Below, piece by piece: positions 20,250 to 29,651 of a DNA stretch of 59,729 nucleotides. Each line of letters starts with the position of its first letter. Within the stretch, counting starts at the first letter, position 1. Source of the stretch: Deltaproteobacteria bacterium (GTDB taxonomy: Bacteria > Myxococcota > JADLHZ01); the NCBI GenBank assembly GCA_020848545.1, contig JADLHZ010000073.1, positions 1-59,729 of the forward strand. The letters run 5' to 3'. Both the position numbers and the translations under genes were made by a program. The notes under the pieces are model-generated. The model was given only the letters and a program-made list of their open reading frames with translations. It did no database searches and had not been told where the DNA came from.

Positions 20250-21151
20250 GACGCGCGGGCCAAGCCGTGCTCGACGAGCGCTGGCACCGAGAGCGACGTG
20301 CCGAGCCACGCGATCGTGTCCTTCCACAGCGTGTGGCGGTATCGCTCGCGGAAGAAGTTGAAGTGGCCGAGCGACTTGCTGCCGACGTCGCTCGGCTGCA
20401 CCACGACGACGTCGGCGCGCGCGTGCTCGTAGAACGCGACGAGCGCACGGACCGAGCGCGGCGGCGCGTAGCGGTCGTCGGCGATCGCGTAAGAGCGCAG
20501 TGGCCCCGTGTACGTCTTGAACGCGCAGCCCGCCCGGGCGTCGGCGTAGCGCATGATGTAGCGCGGGTGCCGGCCCCACGACGCCCACTCGCGCGCGACG
20601 TGCTTCGGAAGATCTTCGCCTTGGCCGAGCGCGTTCATCGGCAGGCGTCCGGTCAACGCCGTGAACGCCGGAATGCCCAGGTGCCAGAGGCCGAAGATGA
20701 GCGCGCGCGCGAAGCCGTCCCAGTTCTTCCAATAGCCGCTCTGGCTCGCGACGAAGAGCGCGGCGTCCGGACAGCGCGCGCCGTCGATGAGCCCCATGAG
20801 TTGGCCGCCCACGCTGTGGCCGATCCACGCCACCTTCGCGTCGCCGCGCGCGCGCAAGAAGGCGAGGGCGGCGCTCAAGTCGCGCTCCGCCCAGTCGTGC
20901 AGCGTGGCCGGCTCGCGGCGGATCGATCCCTGCAAAGAATCGCCGACACCGCGATAGTCGAGGGTCAAGGTCTCGATGCCGGCGCCGGCGAGCGCGAGCG
21001 CGAAGGAGCGATAGAGCCGCCGCTTGACGCCCATCGCCGGCGCGATGAGGACGCGCGCGTGGACGGCGCCGCTCGGCGTGTGCAGGTCCGCGGCGAGCGA
21101 GACGCCGTCGCTGCAGGCGATGCGGACGCTTTCGATCGTCGGGTCGGACAT
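20246..21151 (-). CDS. alpha/beta hydrolase
   Basis: A 301-residue alpha/beta hydrolase without a signal peptide, so cytoplasmic. The nucleophile elbow is GHSVGGQ, the oxyanion region lies around VLIAPAMGVKRRLY and the DYRGVGDS strand follows the usual order. The catalytic Asp and His are likely in the C-terminal part (ADDRYAPP and LGHFNFF). It resembles predicted esterases of the COG4757 type, whose substrates are mostly unknown. It begins 13 nt after the GltJ-like gene and overlaps the next lipoprotein gene by 4 nt. Confidence 0.8.
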   Translation of the reverse strand: MSDPTIESVRIACSDGVSLAADLHTPSGAVHARVLIAPAMGVKRRLYRSFALALAGAGIETLTLDYRGVGDSLQGSIRREPATLHDWAERDLSAALAFLRARGDAKVAWIGHSVGGQLMGLIDGARCPDAALFVASQSGYWKNWDGFARALIFGLWHLGIPAFTALTGRLPMNALGQGEDLPKHVAREWASWGRHPRYIMRYADARAGCAFKTYTGPLRSYAIADDRYAPPRSVRALVAFYEHARADVVVVQPSDVGSKSLGHFNFFRERYRHTLWKDTIAWLGTSLSVPALVEHGLARAS

Positions 21152-21164
21152 GGGAGGGCGGATA

Positions 21165-22826
21165 CTACTGCGGGATGACGAAGGGGAAGGTCACCGGGAT
21201 GGTGCCGTTTTGGAACTCCGGGAACTTCCACTTCTTGATCGCCGCGACGACGCAAGCGTCGACCGGCGTGCCCTTGAGCTCGGGCGAGGCCATCTCGGCG
21301 CTCTCGGTGTTGCCGCTCGGCTTGATCACCCAGCGCGCGACGAGCTTCGGCGGAAGCTTGCCGCCTGAGCGCGCGTAAGCGTCGGCGCACTTCGTGATCG
21401 TGCCGGAGTTGCTCTTCACGGTGCCGAGCACATCGTCGCGCGAGAGCGTCGCCTTCACGTCAGCGTTCTTCTTCTTGCCGTTCAAGAGATCGCCGAAGCC
21501 GCCGTCATCGTCCGGCTTCTTCTTCTCTTCCTTCTTCGGCGGATCGGCGGCGGCGGTCTCTTCGCCGGGTTTGTCGTTCTTGTCCTTCTTGCCCTTCTTT
21601 CCCTTGCCCGGGACCGGCGGCGTTTGCAGACCGTTGTTCGGTGGCGGCGTCGCGACGCTGCCAGTCGCCGCGACAGCGCCGGTCGGCGCGACGGTGCCGG
21701 TGCCGGCCATCGCGATGGCGCCGCTCGGAGCGATGGGCGGGGGAGTGACGACCGGCGCGCCGGTTGGCGCAACGGGGACGTATTGCACTTGCTGCTTCGG
21801 CTGCTGAATCACCGTGTAAGCGAGCACCCCGACGATGCCGATGATGAAGACCGCGAACACACCGCCGGCCGCGAGCACCCACTTCGGAATGCCGGAGCTC
21901 TTCTTCGACGCCGTCGACGGGAACTGCCACACCGTGCTCGGGCCGCTCGAGGAGCCAGCGAACGCCGGGGCACCGAAGGGATCGCCGCCGCCCGCCGTTT
22001 GCGGTTGAAAGTCGTTGCCGAAGGGCGAAGCGTCGGGCTGTGGCTCCGGGCGCTTCGGCTCTTCGACGACCGCTTCCTTGGCGAGGTCGGCGAGCGCGCT
22101 CGCGCCGGAAGGCCGCCAGGTGACGACTTCTTTTTTCTCTTCGACTTGCGGCTCGGGGGTTGGCGTTGGCGCGGCGGCCGCACGGAGCTGGCTCGCTTGC
22201 GGGCGGCTGACCAAGTGCTGGAGCTCGGCGAGCCCGGAGATCGGCGCCCAATCCGGCAGGCCGGCCTTCCACGCGAGCGACGCCGCCGTCAGATCGCCAC
22301 GATCCCAGCGCTGCGCCACGTCTGCATCCGTGATCGGGCCGACCTGCTCGTCGTTGATCGCCACGTACCACTCGGCTCTTGCCATCGTCGCCGCGGCCGG
22401 CGCAGCTTGCTCTGCGGGCGCGCTCGCGGGAGCAGCGGCCGCGGCCTCGCCACCGCCGAAGCTCGCGCCGAACCCGCCGGCGCCGTTGTCGCCCGCGCCG
22501 TTCGAGCCCGCGCCGTTGTCTCCGCCTTTGGCGAGCGCTTGCTCCTCGCGCACGCGATTGAGCTCCTGGGTCGTGAACACTTTGGTCGGGGCGCGCTCTT
22601 CTTCGCCGGCGCCCGCGGCGGCATTTTGACCGAAGAGGTCGTCGAACGCCGAGCCCGGCGCTTGCTGTTGAACCGTCGTCTTTTCTTGCTGCGCTGCTGC
22701 CGCTTCTTCGCGCGCTACCGAGATGATGTTGCCGCACTTCTTACAGCGTACTTTGACACCCTTCGGGCCGACTTTTTCGTCGGCGATCATGTACTGGGCT
22801 TGGCACTGGTCACAACTGAATTTCAT
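21165..22826 (-). CDS. gltJ: GltJ/AgmX-like protein of a gliding-type machine
   Basis: A 553-residue inner-membrane protein in this order: an N-terminal zinc ribbon (C5-x2-C8 and C28-x2-C31), a Gly-rich linker, a GYF-type domain (about 152-205, EWYVAINDEQVGPITDADV), a Pro-rich linker, one membrane span (about 316-340) and a periplasmic Pro/Lys-rich region. It ends in a TonB-like AgmX/PglI domain with KLVARWVIKPSGNTESAEM and WKFPEFQNGTIPVTFPF. This is the layout of M. xanthus GltJ (AgmX), which links the cytoplasmic gliding complex to the periplasm. It lies apart from the gliding-type cluster, has its own upstream gap and a GGAG ribosome site, and heads a four-gene operon. Confidence 0.8.
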   Translation of the reverse strand: MKFSCDQCQAQYMIADEKVGPKGVKVRCKKCGNIISVAREEAAAAQQEKTTVQQQAPGSAFDDLFGQNAAAGAGEEERAPTKVFTTQELNRVREEQALAKGGDNGAGSNGAGDNGAGGFGASFGGGEAAAAAPASAPAEQAAPAAATMARAEWYVAINDEQVGPITDADVAQRWDRGDLTAASLAWKAGLPDWAPISGLAELQHLVSRPQASQLRAAAAPTPTPEPQVEEKKEVVTWRPSGASALADLAKEAVVEEPKRPEPQPDASPFGNDFQPQTAGGGDPFGAPAFAGSSSGPSTVWQFPSTASKKSSGIPKWVLAAGGVFAVFIIGIVGVLAYTVIQQPKQQVQYVPVAPTGAPVVTPPPIAPSGAIAMAGTGTVAPTGAVAATGSVATPPPNNGLQTPPVPGKGKKGKKDKNDKPGEETAAADPPKKEEKKKPDDDGGFGDLLNGKKKNADVKATLSRDDVLGTVKSNSGTITKCADAYARSGGKLPPKLVARWVIKPSGNTESAEMASPELKGTPVDACVVAAIKKWKFPEFQNGTIPVTFPFVIPQ

Positions 22827-22969
22827 GGCTCCAACGCTTTCGGGCGGTCAGGTATGGAAAATAGCTTACCGACCTGTGTCCCGCGAGTCTATTTCTGTGT
22901 TGCCGATCACAACTCTAGCGACGGAATAAGCAGAAAACAGCGCCACCAATGCCAGGCGCGTGCGCCGGA

Positions 22970-24862
22970 TCACTTGGCCGCAACGGCCTTCAGAGCGGCT
23001 TTGCCGTCTTTCACATAAACCTGGAAGCGCACGCTTTTCGTATTCTGCTTTTGCATCACTTGGTCGCGGCTCTTCTTGAGCTTCTCGACGAACTTGTCAA
23101 AGGTGAGGTTGGTCGTCGGCTCGCCACACTGGGCGCGCACCTTCAGGAACTCCTCGAACACCTGGTGGTAGTGATCCTCGTCGATCTCGCCGTTGCCGCC
23201 ACCGGGCTTGCTCGTGTCCCACGGCGTATCGAGCGGCGCATTCCCTGACGGCACCGCGTTCAAGTCGCCGAGCGCCGAATCGGCCTCGCTCGAGCTGACC
23301 GACTTGATGCCCTGGCTCATGGGTGCCGTGCCGAGCGCCGCCATGTCCGGCAGCGGCGGCAGCGCCGAGACGCGATCGTCGCGCGCGTCGGAGGGCGGCG
23401 GCGGCGGCCGCGAGATCGCCGTCTTGTCCTCGTCGAGCATCGGGGTCTTGTCGTCGAAGAGCGCGTTCAACGCGGCTGGCGGTGGCGGCGGCGTCGACTT
23501 CGGCATCATGTCGAAGGTGGCCGGCGAGAGCGGTGAGAGGACCGGCTTTGGCTCGGGGCGCGCGGGCTGCACCATCGGCGACAGGGTGACCGACTTCGGC
23601 GCGTCCGGTTCGGGCGGCGGCGGTGGCGGCGTTTGGGTCTTCGCTTTGCCGCCGATCGTGCCCGTGTCGGCCGTCTCGAAGCGCATGTCTTGCTCGGCCG
23701 GGTCTGGGCTGCCGGCGAGGAGCTGCGAGATCGGCTGCAGCGACGCGCCAGGGATGCTGCGTGCCTCGCGCTTCTCGAGCAGCGTGTTCAGGTTCTTGAC
23801 GATCCGCTTGAAGCCGCCGCTGAACTTACGCTCGGAGAGCGCCGGCACCTTGCCGCCTTGGTGAATGAGGGCCAGGTGATTGGCGATCGCGTCGGCCGGC
23901 CGCGCCGCGAGGAGCATCCCGATGAGCAGGAGCAAGACGCTCACCACGAACAAGAGGCCGATCGACATCAGCGTCATCTGCTGCCACTCGGCGACCGCGA
24001 GCATGCGCGGGCGCATGTCTTCAGCGAGCACGATCGAAGAGCCGAGCACGGGCAGCGTCGTCTCGAGCTTCGTGACCAGCAAGCCGATGCTCGCCGGATC
24101 CGCCATCAGCAGCGTGGCGCCGCCTTCGAGCGGGCCGGGCTTCACCATGTCCTGTTGCGGAACGCCAGCGAGATCGAGGCCCGCCGTGGCGCAGAGCAGC
24201 GTGCTCGCGTCGAAGAGCGCGAGCGACGAGACGCCGCTCTTCAGCGCGAGCGTCGTGCACAGCGAGGCGTCGATCGTTTCGCCGATGACGACCGCGCCGT
24301 TGACGAAGCCGCCGGCGCCGATCGTCGGTGCCACCGCAATGAAGTGGCGTTGCTTGCCGATGGTCACGGCGCTGAGCTGGCTCACGCCTTCGAGCGCCGC
24401 GCCGACTTCGCCACCGTACTTCAACGTGGTGCCGAGCTTGTAGCCGTCCCCGGTGCTGACGACCGCGCGCCCGCGTTTGTCGAACACGGCCGCCCAGCGC
24501 TTGCCTTCGAGCGTCTCCTTCAACGCTTCGTCGACTTCTTTGAGCAGCTCGGCGGCTTGCTCCACGGGCACGATCACTTCTGGCGCGGGCTTCGCCTTCT
24601 TCTTCGCTGGCTTCGCTTCGCCGTTGAGCCGCTCCAGCGCTTGGCCAACCCCGAGGCCGAGCGCCGCTTCGCGCGCGTCATCGAGGAGCGTACGTTCGTG
24701 GCTCTCGGCGGCGAGCACCACCTTCGGCCCGGTCGCCTTCAGGCGCGCTTCGGCGTCGGCGCGCGCGCGCTCGAGCTGCGGGCCCGTCCCGGTGATCAAG
24801 ACCGCGCCGGCGGCGCCTGCGAATACCACCACGCTGACGATGAGGATCAAGACGCGGCTCAT
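22970..24862 (-). CDS. MXAN_5187-like membrane protein with periplasmic sensor-like domain
   Basis: A 630-residue protein. A membrane span at the N-terminus and another near 295-322 enclose a periplasmic region of about 270 residues with Cache-like alternation (AAVFDKRGRAVVSTGDGYKLG, FIAVAPTIGAGGFVNGAVVIGE). A cytoplasmic linker very rich in Pro, Asp and Ser follows. The last 65 residues (HYHQVFEEFLKVRAQCGE, SVRFQVYVKDGKAAL) match the C-terminal domain named after M. xanthus MXAN_5187. The architecture resembles a signal receiver without kinase or methyl-accepting domain. It overlaps the preceding secreted-protein gene by 4 nt. Function is not established. Confidence 0.75.
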   Translation of the reverse strand: MSRVLILIVSVVVFAGAAGAVLITGTGPQLERARADAEARLKATGPKVVLAAESHERTLLDDAREAALGLGVGQALERLNGEAKPAKKKAKPAPEVIVPVEQAAELLKEVDEALKETLEGKRWAAVFDKRGRAVVSTGDGYKLGTTLKYGGEVGAALEGVSQLSAVTIGKQRHFIAVAPTIGAGGFVNGAVVIGETIDASLCTTLALKSGVSSLALFDASTLLCATAGLDLAGVPQQDMVKPGPLEGGATLLMADPASIGLLVTKLETTLPVLGSSIVLAEDMRPRMLAVAEWQQMTLMSIGLLFVVSVLLLLIGMLLAARPADAIANHLALIHQGGKVPALSERKFSGGFKRIVKNLNTLLEKREARSIPGASLQPISQLLAGSPDPAEQDMRFETADTGTIGGKAKTQTPPPPPPEPDAPKSVTLSPMVQPARPEPKPVLSPLSPATFDMMPKSTPPPPPAALNALFDDKTPMLDEDKTAISRPPPPPSDARDDRVSALPPLPDMAALGTAPMSQGIKSVSSSEADSALGDLNAVPSGNAPLDTPWDTSKPGGGNGEIDEDHYHQVFEEFLKVRAQCGEPTTNLTFDKFVEKLKKSRDQVMQKQNTKSVRFQVYVKDGKAALKAVAAK

Positions 24863-25563
24863 GGTTTTCCTGGCGCCGGCGCGGGCTTCGAGGGTTTCTT
24901 ATCGGCCTTTCCCGAGTCGCGGCCGGAGTCACGAGCGAGCGGCAAAACGAAGTCCGTGCGCGTGTCGGCTTTGATCTCGAGCGGCGCCGACACGGCGCGA
25001 TCGCGGGCGTAGATCTTCAAGGTGTATGCGCCGGCTTCCAAGCTCTCGAAGAGAAACTCGCCGGTCTCGTCGAGCGCGATGACGTAGGGATTGGCAGTGA
25101 CGACGAGCGTGAGCTTGCTGCCAGGGAGGCTCGGCTCGCTCAGGGTGAAGACGCCGGGAGTGTCGAGCGACACCGTCTTCTTGCCCTTCGCTTCGATCGC
25201 CTCCTTCAAGAACGCCGCGCCGGCGAAGGTGAGCGGCCGGTCGGTCGCGTTCTCGAGCGTCACCTTCGTGCCGACCATGCCGCCGATGAGGGCGACGTTG
25301 AAGCCGCCGTCACCGATGCGCACCGGATACTCGTCGGTCGCTGGGTCGAACTTCTCTTTGTCGAGCGCCGCCCCTTCGAGCGCGACGACGACGCCCGCCG
25401 GCTCGCGCTGCGCGAGCGGTGGCAGGCCGAGCCGGCGCTGAAAGCCGTTCGCCTTGTTGCCGAGGAAGAACGACGGCTTGACCGAGACTTTTCCGTAGAC
25501 CGATCCAAGCGGCGTAGGCGCGGGTGCCCCTAACGCCAAGGCGGTCAACAATACGAGTGGCAT
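24859..25563 (-). CDS. secreted protein with carboxypeptidase-regulatory-like fold
   Basis: A 234-residue protein with a signal peptide (LVLLTALALGAPAP). It shows a beta-rich pattern of the kind seen in copper-binding-like or carboxypeptidase regulatory domains: GSVYGKVSVKP, a middle sandwich with GVFTLSEPSLPGSKLTLVV, and FLFESLEAGAYTLKIYARD, which is typical of peptidase-associated beta-sandwiches. It ends in a Lys/Pro-rich tail. It precedes and overlaps the MXAN_5187-like gene, so it may supply that receptor's periplasmic partner. A consensus promoter lies directly upstream, with the -10 element 6 nt from the ATG. Confidence 0.65.
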   Translation of the reverse strand: MPLVLLTALALGAPAPTPLGSVYGKVSVKPSFFLGNKANGFQRRLGLPPLAQREPAGVVVALEGAALDKEKFDPATDEYPVRIGDGGFNVALIGGMVGTKVTLENATDRPLTFAGAAFLKEAIEAKGKKTVSLDTPGVFTLSEPSLPGSKLTLVVTANPYVIALDETGEFLFESLEAGAYTLKIYARDRAVSAPLEIKADTRTDFVLPLARDSGRDSGKADKKPSKPAPAPGKP

Positions 25564-25569
25564 GTAGAA

Positions 25570-25598
25570 GAAATAGCCGGCGCCCTAGACACTGTCAA
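25570..25598 (-). promoter_or_regulatory. consensus promoter for the secreted-protein/MXAN_5187-like operon
   Basis: On the minus strand: TTGACA (25598-25593), a 17-nt spacer, TATTTC (25575-25570), then 6 nt to the ATG at 25563. The start of transcription should coincide with the start codon. Confidence 0.6.
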
Positions 25599-25627
25599 AA
25601 AGCTGTTAGGCGAGGCGCGACCGAAGG

Positions 25628-27160
25628 TCAGGCCGCGCGGCGCTCGGCGATCGACTTCGTGCTGTCGCTCGGCTCGCTGAGTGCCGGCCGGGCGCCATAA
25701 GTCTGCAGGAGCGACATCACGCCGACATAGAGAAAGCCGAACTGAAAGAGCACGAGGAAGGGCAGGGCGCCCCAGTGCTCAGCGCGGACCGCGAGGTAGA
25801 GGGTGATCGAGTAATAGAGGCCGAGCGCGACCTCGAGGTACGGTAGGAGCGACTTCGTGCCGCGGTAGAGCTTGTTCTTCCACGCCTCGCCAGTCTTCAA
25901 GACGCCGTGCTTCGGCGTGCGCAAGAACGGCGACTCGTGGCCGAGCAGCGCCTCGATCACCGCCTTCGAGTTCGACAGCGACAGGCCGATGCCCATCGAC
26001 ATGACGAAGGGGATGTACTTGATGCGCTGCCATTTCGCCTCGCCGATCTCGCGCTGCGACATGGCGTAGAACGAGCACACCGACATCGTCGCCGCCATGA
26101 AGCACGGGATGTCGAGCAGCAGCACCTCGGCGAGCGAGTGGTGCGAGCGCACGAGGATCGACAGCGGCATCAGCAGCGAAAGCAAGACGAGCAGCGGGTA
26201 AGCGAAGTTCGCCGTGAGGTGGAAGAACGCTTCGGTCTTGATCGGCAAGGGCTGGTTCGAGCGGAGGAGCTGCGGCAAGAGCTTCAACGCGGTTTGCACC
26301 GAGCCCTTCGCCCAACGGTGCTGCTGGCTCTTGAAGGCGTTGATGTCGACCGGCACTTCGCCCGGCGAGACGACGTCCTGCAAGAAGACGAAGCGCCACC
26401 CCTTCAGTTGCGCGCGGTACGAGAGATCGAGATCTTCCGTGAGCGTGTCGTGCTGCCAACCGCCGGCGTCGACGATCGTCGAGCGCCGCCAGATCCCGGC
26501 GGTGCCGTTGAAGTTGAAGAAACGGCCCGAGCGGTTGCGCGCCGAGTGCTCGATGACGAAGTGGCCGTCGAGCAAGATCGCCTGCGCTTGCGTCAGCGGC
26601 GAGAAGTCACGGTTGATGTGGCCCCAGCGCACTTGCACCATGCCGATGCCGGGATCGACGAAGTGAGGGACGGTCTGCTTCAGAAAGTCGGGCTCGGGGA
26701 CGAAGTCGGCGTCGAACACCGCGATGAGATCGCCCTGCGTTCTGTGCAGGCCGTTCTCGAGCGCGCCGGCCTTGTAACCCGAGCGATCTTGGCGATGGAT
26801 GAGCTCGACGTCGACGCCGTGCGCTCGCCAATGCTCGACGCGCGCGCGGGAGATCTCGACCGTGTCATCGGTCGAGTCGTCGAGCACCTGCACGCTCAGT
26901 CGGTCGCGCGGATAGTCGAACTGACACACCGCATCGATCAGCCGCTCGACGACGTAGCGTTCGTTGAACACCGGAAGCTGCACCGTCACCCGCGGCCAGG
27001 CGTCTTCGAAGGCAGGGGGCCGCATGCGGTCCCGGCGGTTGTGACGGTAGCGATAGTAGAGGTACGCCATGTAGTAGCGGTGCGTCCCGTACATCGAAAG
27101 GACGAGGAGCACGCCGAAGTACGTGACGAGAAGCGCGGTTTCGAGCGGACTTAACGACAT
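25628..27160 (-). CDS. family 2 glycosyltransferase, cellulose-synthase-like
   Basis: A 510-residue membrane glycosyltransferase. An N-terminal span (about 8-25) is followed by the GT2 domain: [28 protein letters not shown], the DAD metal/nucleotide site (150-152), TEDLD (catalytic base region) and QQHRWAKG, the Q-x-x-R-W signature of processive synthases. Four or more spans follow. Such enzymes polymerise sugars and extrude the chain across the membrane. No PilZ domain or BcsB-like partner is present, so the polymer is not known; bacterial beta-glucan or mannan synthases are the nearest type. The ATG at 27160 has a GGAAG ribosome site; an in-frame TTG lies at 27175. Confidence 0.85.
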   Translation of the reverse strand: MSLSPLETALLVTYFGVLLVLSMYGTHRYYMAYLYYRYRHNRRDRMRPPAFEDAWPRVTVQLPVFNERYVVERLIDAVCQFDYPRDRLSVQVLDDSTDDTVEISRARVEHWRAHGVDVELIHRQDRSGYKAGALENGLHRTQGDLIAVFDADFVPEPDFLKQTVPHFVDPGIGMVQVRWGHINRDFSPLTQAQAILLDGHFVIEHSARNRSGRFFNFNGTAGIWRRSTIVDAGGWQHDTLTEDLDLSYRAQLKGWRFVFLQDVVSPGEVPVDINAFKSQQHRWAKGSVQTALKLLPQLLRSNQPLPIKTEAFFHLTANFAYPLLVLLSLLMPLSILVRSHHSLAEVLLLDIPCFMAATMSVCSFYAMSQREIGEAKWQRIKYIPFVMSMGIGLSLSNSKAVIEALLGHESPFLRTPKHGVLKTGEAWKNKLYRGTKSLLPYLEVALGLYYSITLYLAVRAEHWGALPFLVLFQFGFLYVGVMSLLQTYGARPALSEPSDSTKSIAERRAA

Positions 27161-27220
27161 CGTTAGAGCTTCCAATGGTCCTCGCGGGCGTCGACGCCGC
27201 TACGCTAGTCAGGCGGCCGG

Positions 27221-27249
27221 CTTATAAAGACCTTAGGCGGCTAGGTCAA
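27221..27249 (-). promoter_or_regulatory. promoter for the GT2 glycosyltransferase
   Basis: On the minus strand: TTGACC (27249-27244), a 17-nt spacer and TATAAG (27226-27221). The leader would be about 55 nt, with a normal ribosome site. The gene therefore seems separately transcribed from the sigma/anti-sigma pair upstream. Confidence 0.55.
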
Positions 27250-27301
27250 GCGCTCAGATGGGTCCTTGGCGCAGTGCGTTGGGGGCCACCAGGGGAATTT
27301 C

Positions 27302-27538
27302 TCAGGGCTTCGTCGTGATTTTGGCGCGTAAGAAGCTGAGCAGGCGGTCCTCGCAATCCTGCGGGACCGCCGCCGCAAGCGTCTTCTTGCACAGCTTGCT
27401 CGTCGCTTTGTAGGTGGCGGCGCAGGCGCGGCACGGGCCACAGGCGGTCATGTGGGTCTCGACGACGAGCACATCGTCGGCGTCGAGGGTGCCATCGTGA
27501 TAGTCGAGAAGCAGCTCGGCGATGCGTTTGCAATTCAT
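27302..27538 (-). CDS. zinc-finger anti-sigma factor (ZAS-type)
   Basis: A 78-residue protein with the anti-sigma zinc motif H-x3-C-x2-C (HMTACGPC) preceded by CKRIAELLLDYHDGTLDADD, as in the N-terminal domain of ChrR/RsrA-like and other ZAS anti-sigma factors. There is no membrane span, so it is a soluble inhibitor or a shortened one. It overlaps the sigma gene by 4 nt (ATGA), the standard arrangement for an ECF sigma and its cognate inhibitor. Zinc or redox sensing is possible but not shown. Confidence 0.85.
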   Translation of the reverse strand: MNCKRIAELLLDYHDGTLDADDVLVVETHMTACGPCRACAATYKATSKLCKKTLAAAVPQDCEDRLLSFLRAKITTKP

Positions 27539-28161
27539 GAGTGACCTTCGAAGTACTTGTTCAACGCTTCACGCACGAAGAGCCGCGACCGATGCAAGAT
27601 GCTCTTGACCGCCGGCACGCTCATGCCGAGGGTTTCGGCGATCTCGTCGTTCGCCAGGTTCTCGACATCACGCAGCACCAGTATGATGCGGTATTTCTCC
27701 GGAAGTTGCCCGATGGCCTCGTTTATTTTCGAGCCGAGCTCTTTGTTCTCGAGCTGGCGATCGGCGCGCTCCGACCAATCGCTCGCCGGCCGCGCCGCTT
27801 GGCCGTTCTCGTAGTACTGCGGCAAGAGATCGTCGAGCAGCACCTGCGGCTGACGGCGTTGCTTGCGCAGCCGCATCAACGCGAAGTTGGCGGTGACGCG
27901 ATAGAGCCAGCTCGAGAACTTGCTCTCGCCGCGGAAGCTGTCGAGCTTGCGGTGAATGTTGAGGAAGGTCTCCTGCGTTACTTCTTCAGCGTCACGCGGG
28001 TTCTTCGTCATCGTCAGCGCGAGGCGATAGACCTGCTGATGGTGCTTCTTGACGAGCTGCTCGAAGGCGGCGGCGTCTTTGGCTTTGGCGCGCGCGACGA
28101 GGGCGATGTCTTCGGAGTCGTCCTTCACCTTTGGCGCGGGTGCGGGCTGCGGTGTTGCCAT
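27535..28161 (-). CDS. ECF-family RNA polymerase sigma factor
   Basis: A 208-residue sigma factor. After a Pro/Ala-rich start comes region 2 (FEQLVKKHHQQVYRLALTMTKNPRDAEEVTQETFLNIHR, then SSWLYRVTANFALMRLRK), a linker with an LLPQYYENG stretch, and region 4 (QLPEKYRIILVLRDVENLANDEIAETLGMSVPAVKSILHRSR). The layout is that of RpoE-like ECF factors with ZAS partners. The ATG at 28161 was chosen because the upstream in-frame extension has no likeness to the family. Transcribed with its anti-sigma factor; the regulon is unknown. Confidence 0.9.
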   Translation of the reverse strand: MATPQPAPAPKVKDDSEDIALVARAKAKDAAAFEQLVKKHHQQVYRLALTMTKNPRDAEEVTQETFLNIHRKLDSFRGESKFSSWLYRVTANFALMRLRKQRRQPQVLLDDLLPQYYENGQAARPASDWSERADRQLENKELGSKINEAIGQLPEKYRIILVLRDVENLANDEIAETLGMSVPAVKSILHRSRLFVREALNKYFEGHS

Positions 28162-28420
28162 GAATGCCGCGGGGTGTAGCGCATTCTCGGGACGCGGGCA
28201 ACGCGGGGGTGTCAGCGCGTCGGATCTCGTTGCGTGTCGCGTTCCTGCGGCGTGATTCAGTCGGCTGCGAGACGAGCGCCTTCCCTGCGAAAGCGATTCG
28301 TCGCGCGTTGGACGCTTGCGCTGCGGGCTGCCTTGGGCTGCAACTCCGATCTGCGATCGCGCCCTTGTGTGCTCCGGCGGGAGTCGATGTCTCGCTCTGA
28401 GCGTGGGCTTCGTGGCCGCC

Positions 28421-29326
28421 TCATGTCGCGCGCGAATGCGGCCTTCGTTGTGACGGACGCCGTTGCGCGCGCGACGGCGACCGTGGGCGTGTTGAGCTTC
28501 CATTCGCCCACGCAGTGCTGCGAATTTCGCGCTGCAGGAGCATGCCTCTTGGCTTTGCCACCGGAGGATCGGCGCTCGTGTGCAGCTCGGCGAACGATGT
28601 GAAGCCATCGACGTCGAGGTAGCGAATGGCGCCGCTGGCGAGCGTGATCTTGCAGCGGACCGCGCTGATGCTCGCGAAATGCTTCAACGCGTTCGTGAAG
28701 AGATAGTCGAGGCACGCAGCGATCTCATTCGGCGTTTCGAGCGCGTGGAGGTGGTAGCGTTCGGCGAAGATCGTTCCGAGCCAGCCCGGTCTGTCGCGAA
28801 ATGGGCCCGCGCGCGGATCGAGTGAACCGCCCGCTTCCCGCACTGCATCGGCGTTGAACAAGCGCGCCAGACTGATCGTCAGCTTCTGAATCCCGCGTGC
28901 GAGCCACTGTGCGCTGTCCGCCTCGCACAACATGTGCACGTGATCGCCGAGCACGGCGTAGTGCACCAAGCGAAATCCGTGCTCCGCGCGCGCGATGTCG
29001 CCGGCGCTCACAACGCGAGAGACGCTGCGAGACACGAAGCGAAAACGCGAAAACGCTTTCTTCACGAGCGCGTACTTCTTCCGATTTCGCAGGTTGGGCA
29101 CCTGACGTCGTAGCTTCAAGGTGACGTGCACAGCGCTGTTGCTCCCGAGCGGTGGGCGCGTTGTGTGCGGCACGATCTTCTTCGCGCCAGCAGGCTTTCG
29201 CGGCCGACCGGGCCCGCGTTTGATGTCGCGCGCTTTTTTCCCGGCAAGCCGCTCGGCGATTTGCCGATTCACCGAACGCTCGGAGCGTCCGAACGGCAAC
29301 ATCGCTTGGCGCGGAATGCGTTTCAT
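28421..29326 (-). mobile_element. REP-associated tyrosine (Y1) transposase gene
   Basis: A 301-residue transposase of the RAYT/IS200-like Y1 group. It has the HUH metal motif HVHM (129-132, in GDHVHML), a following FAERYHLHAL segment and the helix LDYLFTNALKH holding the likely nucleophile Tyr208. A basic N-terminus (RGPGRPRKP) is typical of the group. The last 40 residues are Arg/Ser-rich and may be decayed. Such proteins cut single-stranded REP hairpins; they are usually single-copy housekept genes rather than active insertion sequences. No terminal hairpins were recognised at its borders. It separates the sigma factor operon from the end of the gliding-type cluster. Confidence 0.8.
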
Positions 29327-29333
29327 GTAGATA

Positions 29334-29361
29334 ATTATAGGCAGATCTATTGATTTGTCAA
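29334..29361 (-). promoter_or_regulatory. near-perfect sigma-70 promoter for the transposase
   Basis: On the minus strand: TTGACA (29361-29356), a 16-nt spacer and TATAAT (29339-29334), 7 nt before the ATG. The region is unusually AT-rich for this genome. The rest of the 325-bp gap up to 29651 shows nothing further that I can identify. Confidence 0.65.
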
Positions 29362-29651
29362 TGATGGTGGGGTAGATTGTTGAAAATGGCCCAGGGGTAC
29401 AGGGCTTCGGGCTGACGCATCACGGTCATCCCGCGGCGATCGCAATACAGGCCGCCACCAGATCCACATGCGCAGCCGCCAAGCTCAACTTCGGCCGGTG
29501 CATGCAGGAATCTCGATCGCAAGTCGCAGCAGCACCCAAAGTGAAAGCGGCAACGAACGGTCGACCTGCGAATGACCAACCGCGCCAACAGCTCCCTACT
29601 CGTGCACTACTGAAGCAGCGTTCACTACCGAAGCGCACCCGCCGCGCGAAC

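Noticed and set aside
27161-27175. Upstream TTG start for the glycosyltransferase
   Set aside because: The ATG at 27160 has a GGAAG ribosome site at proper distance, and the extra five residues show no family likeness.
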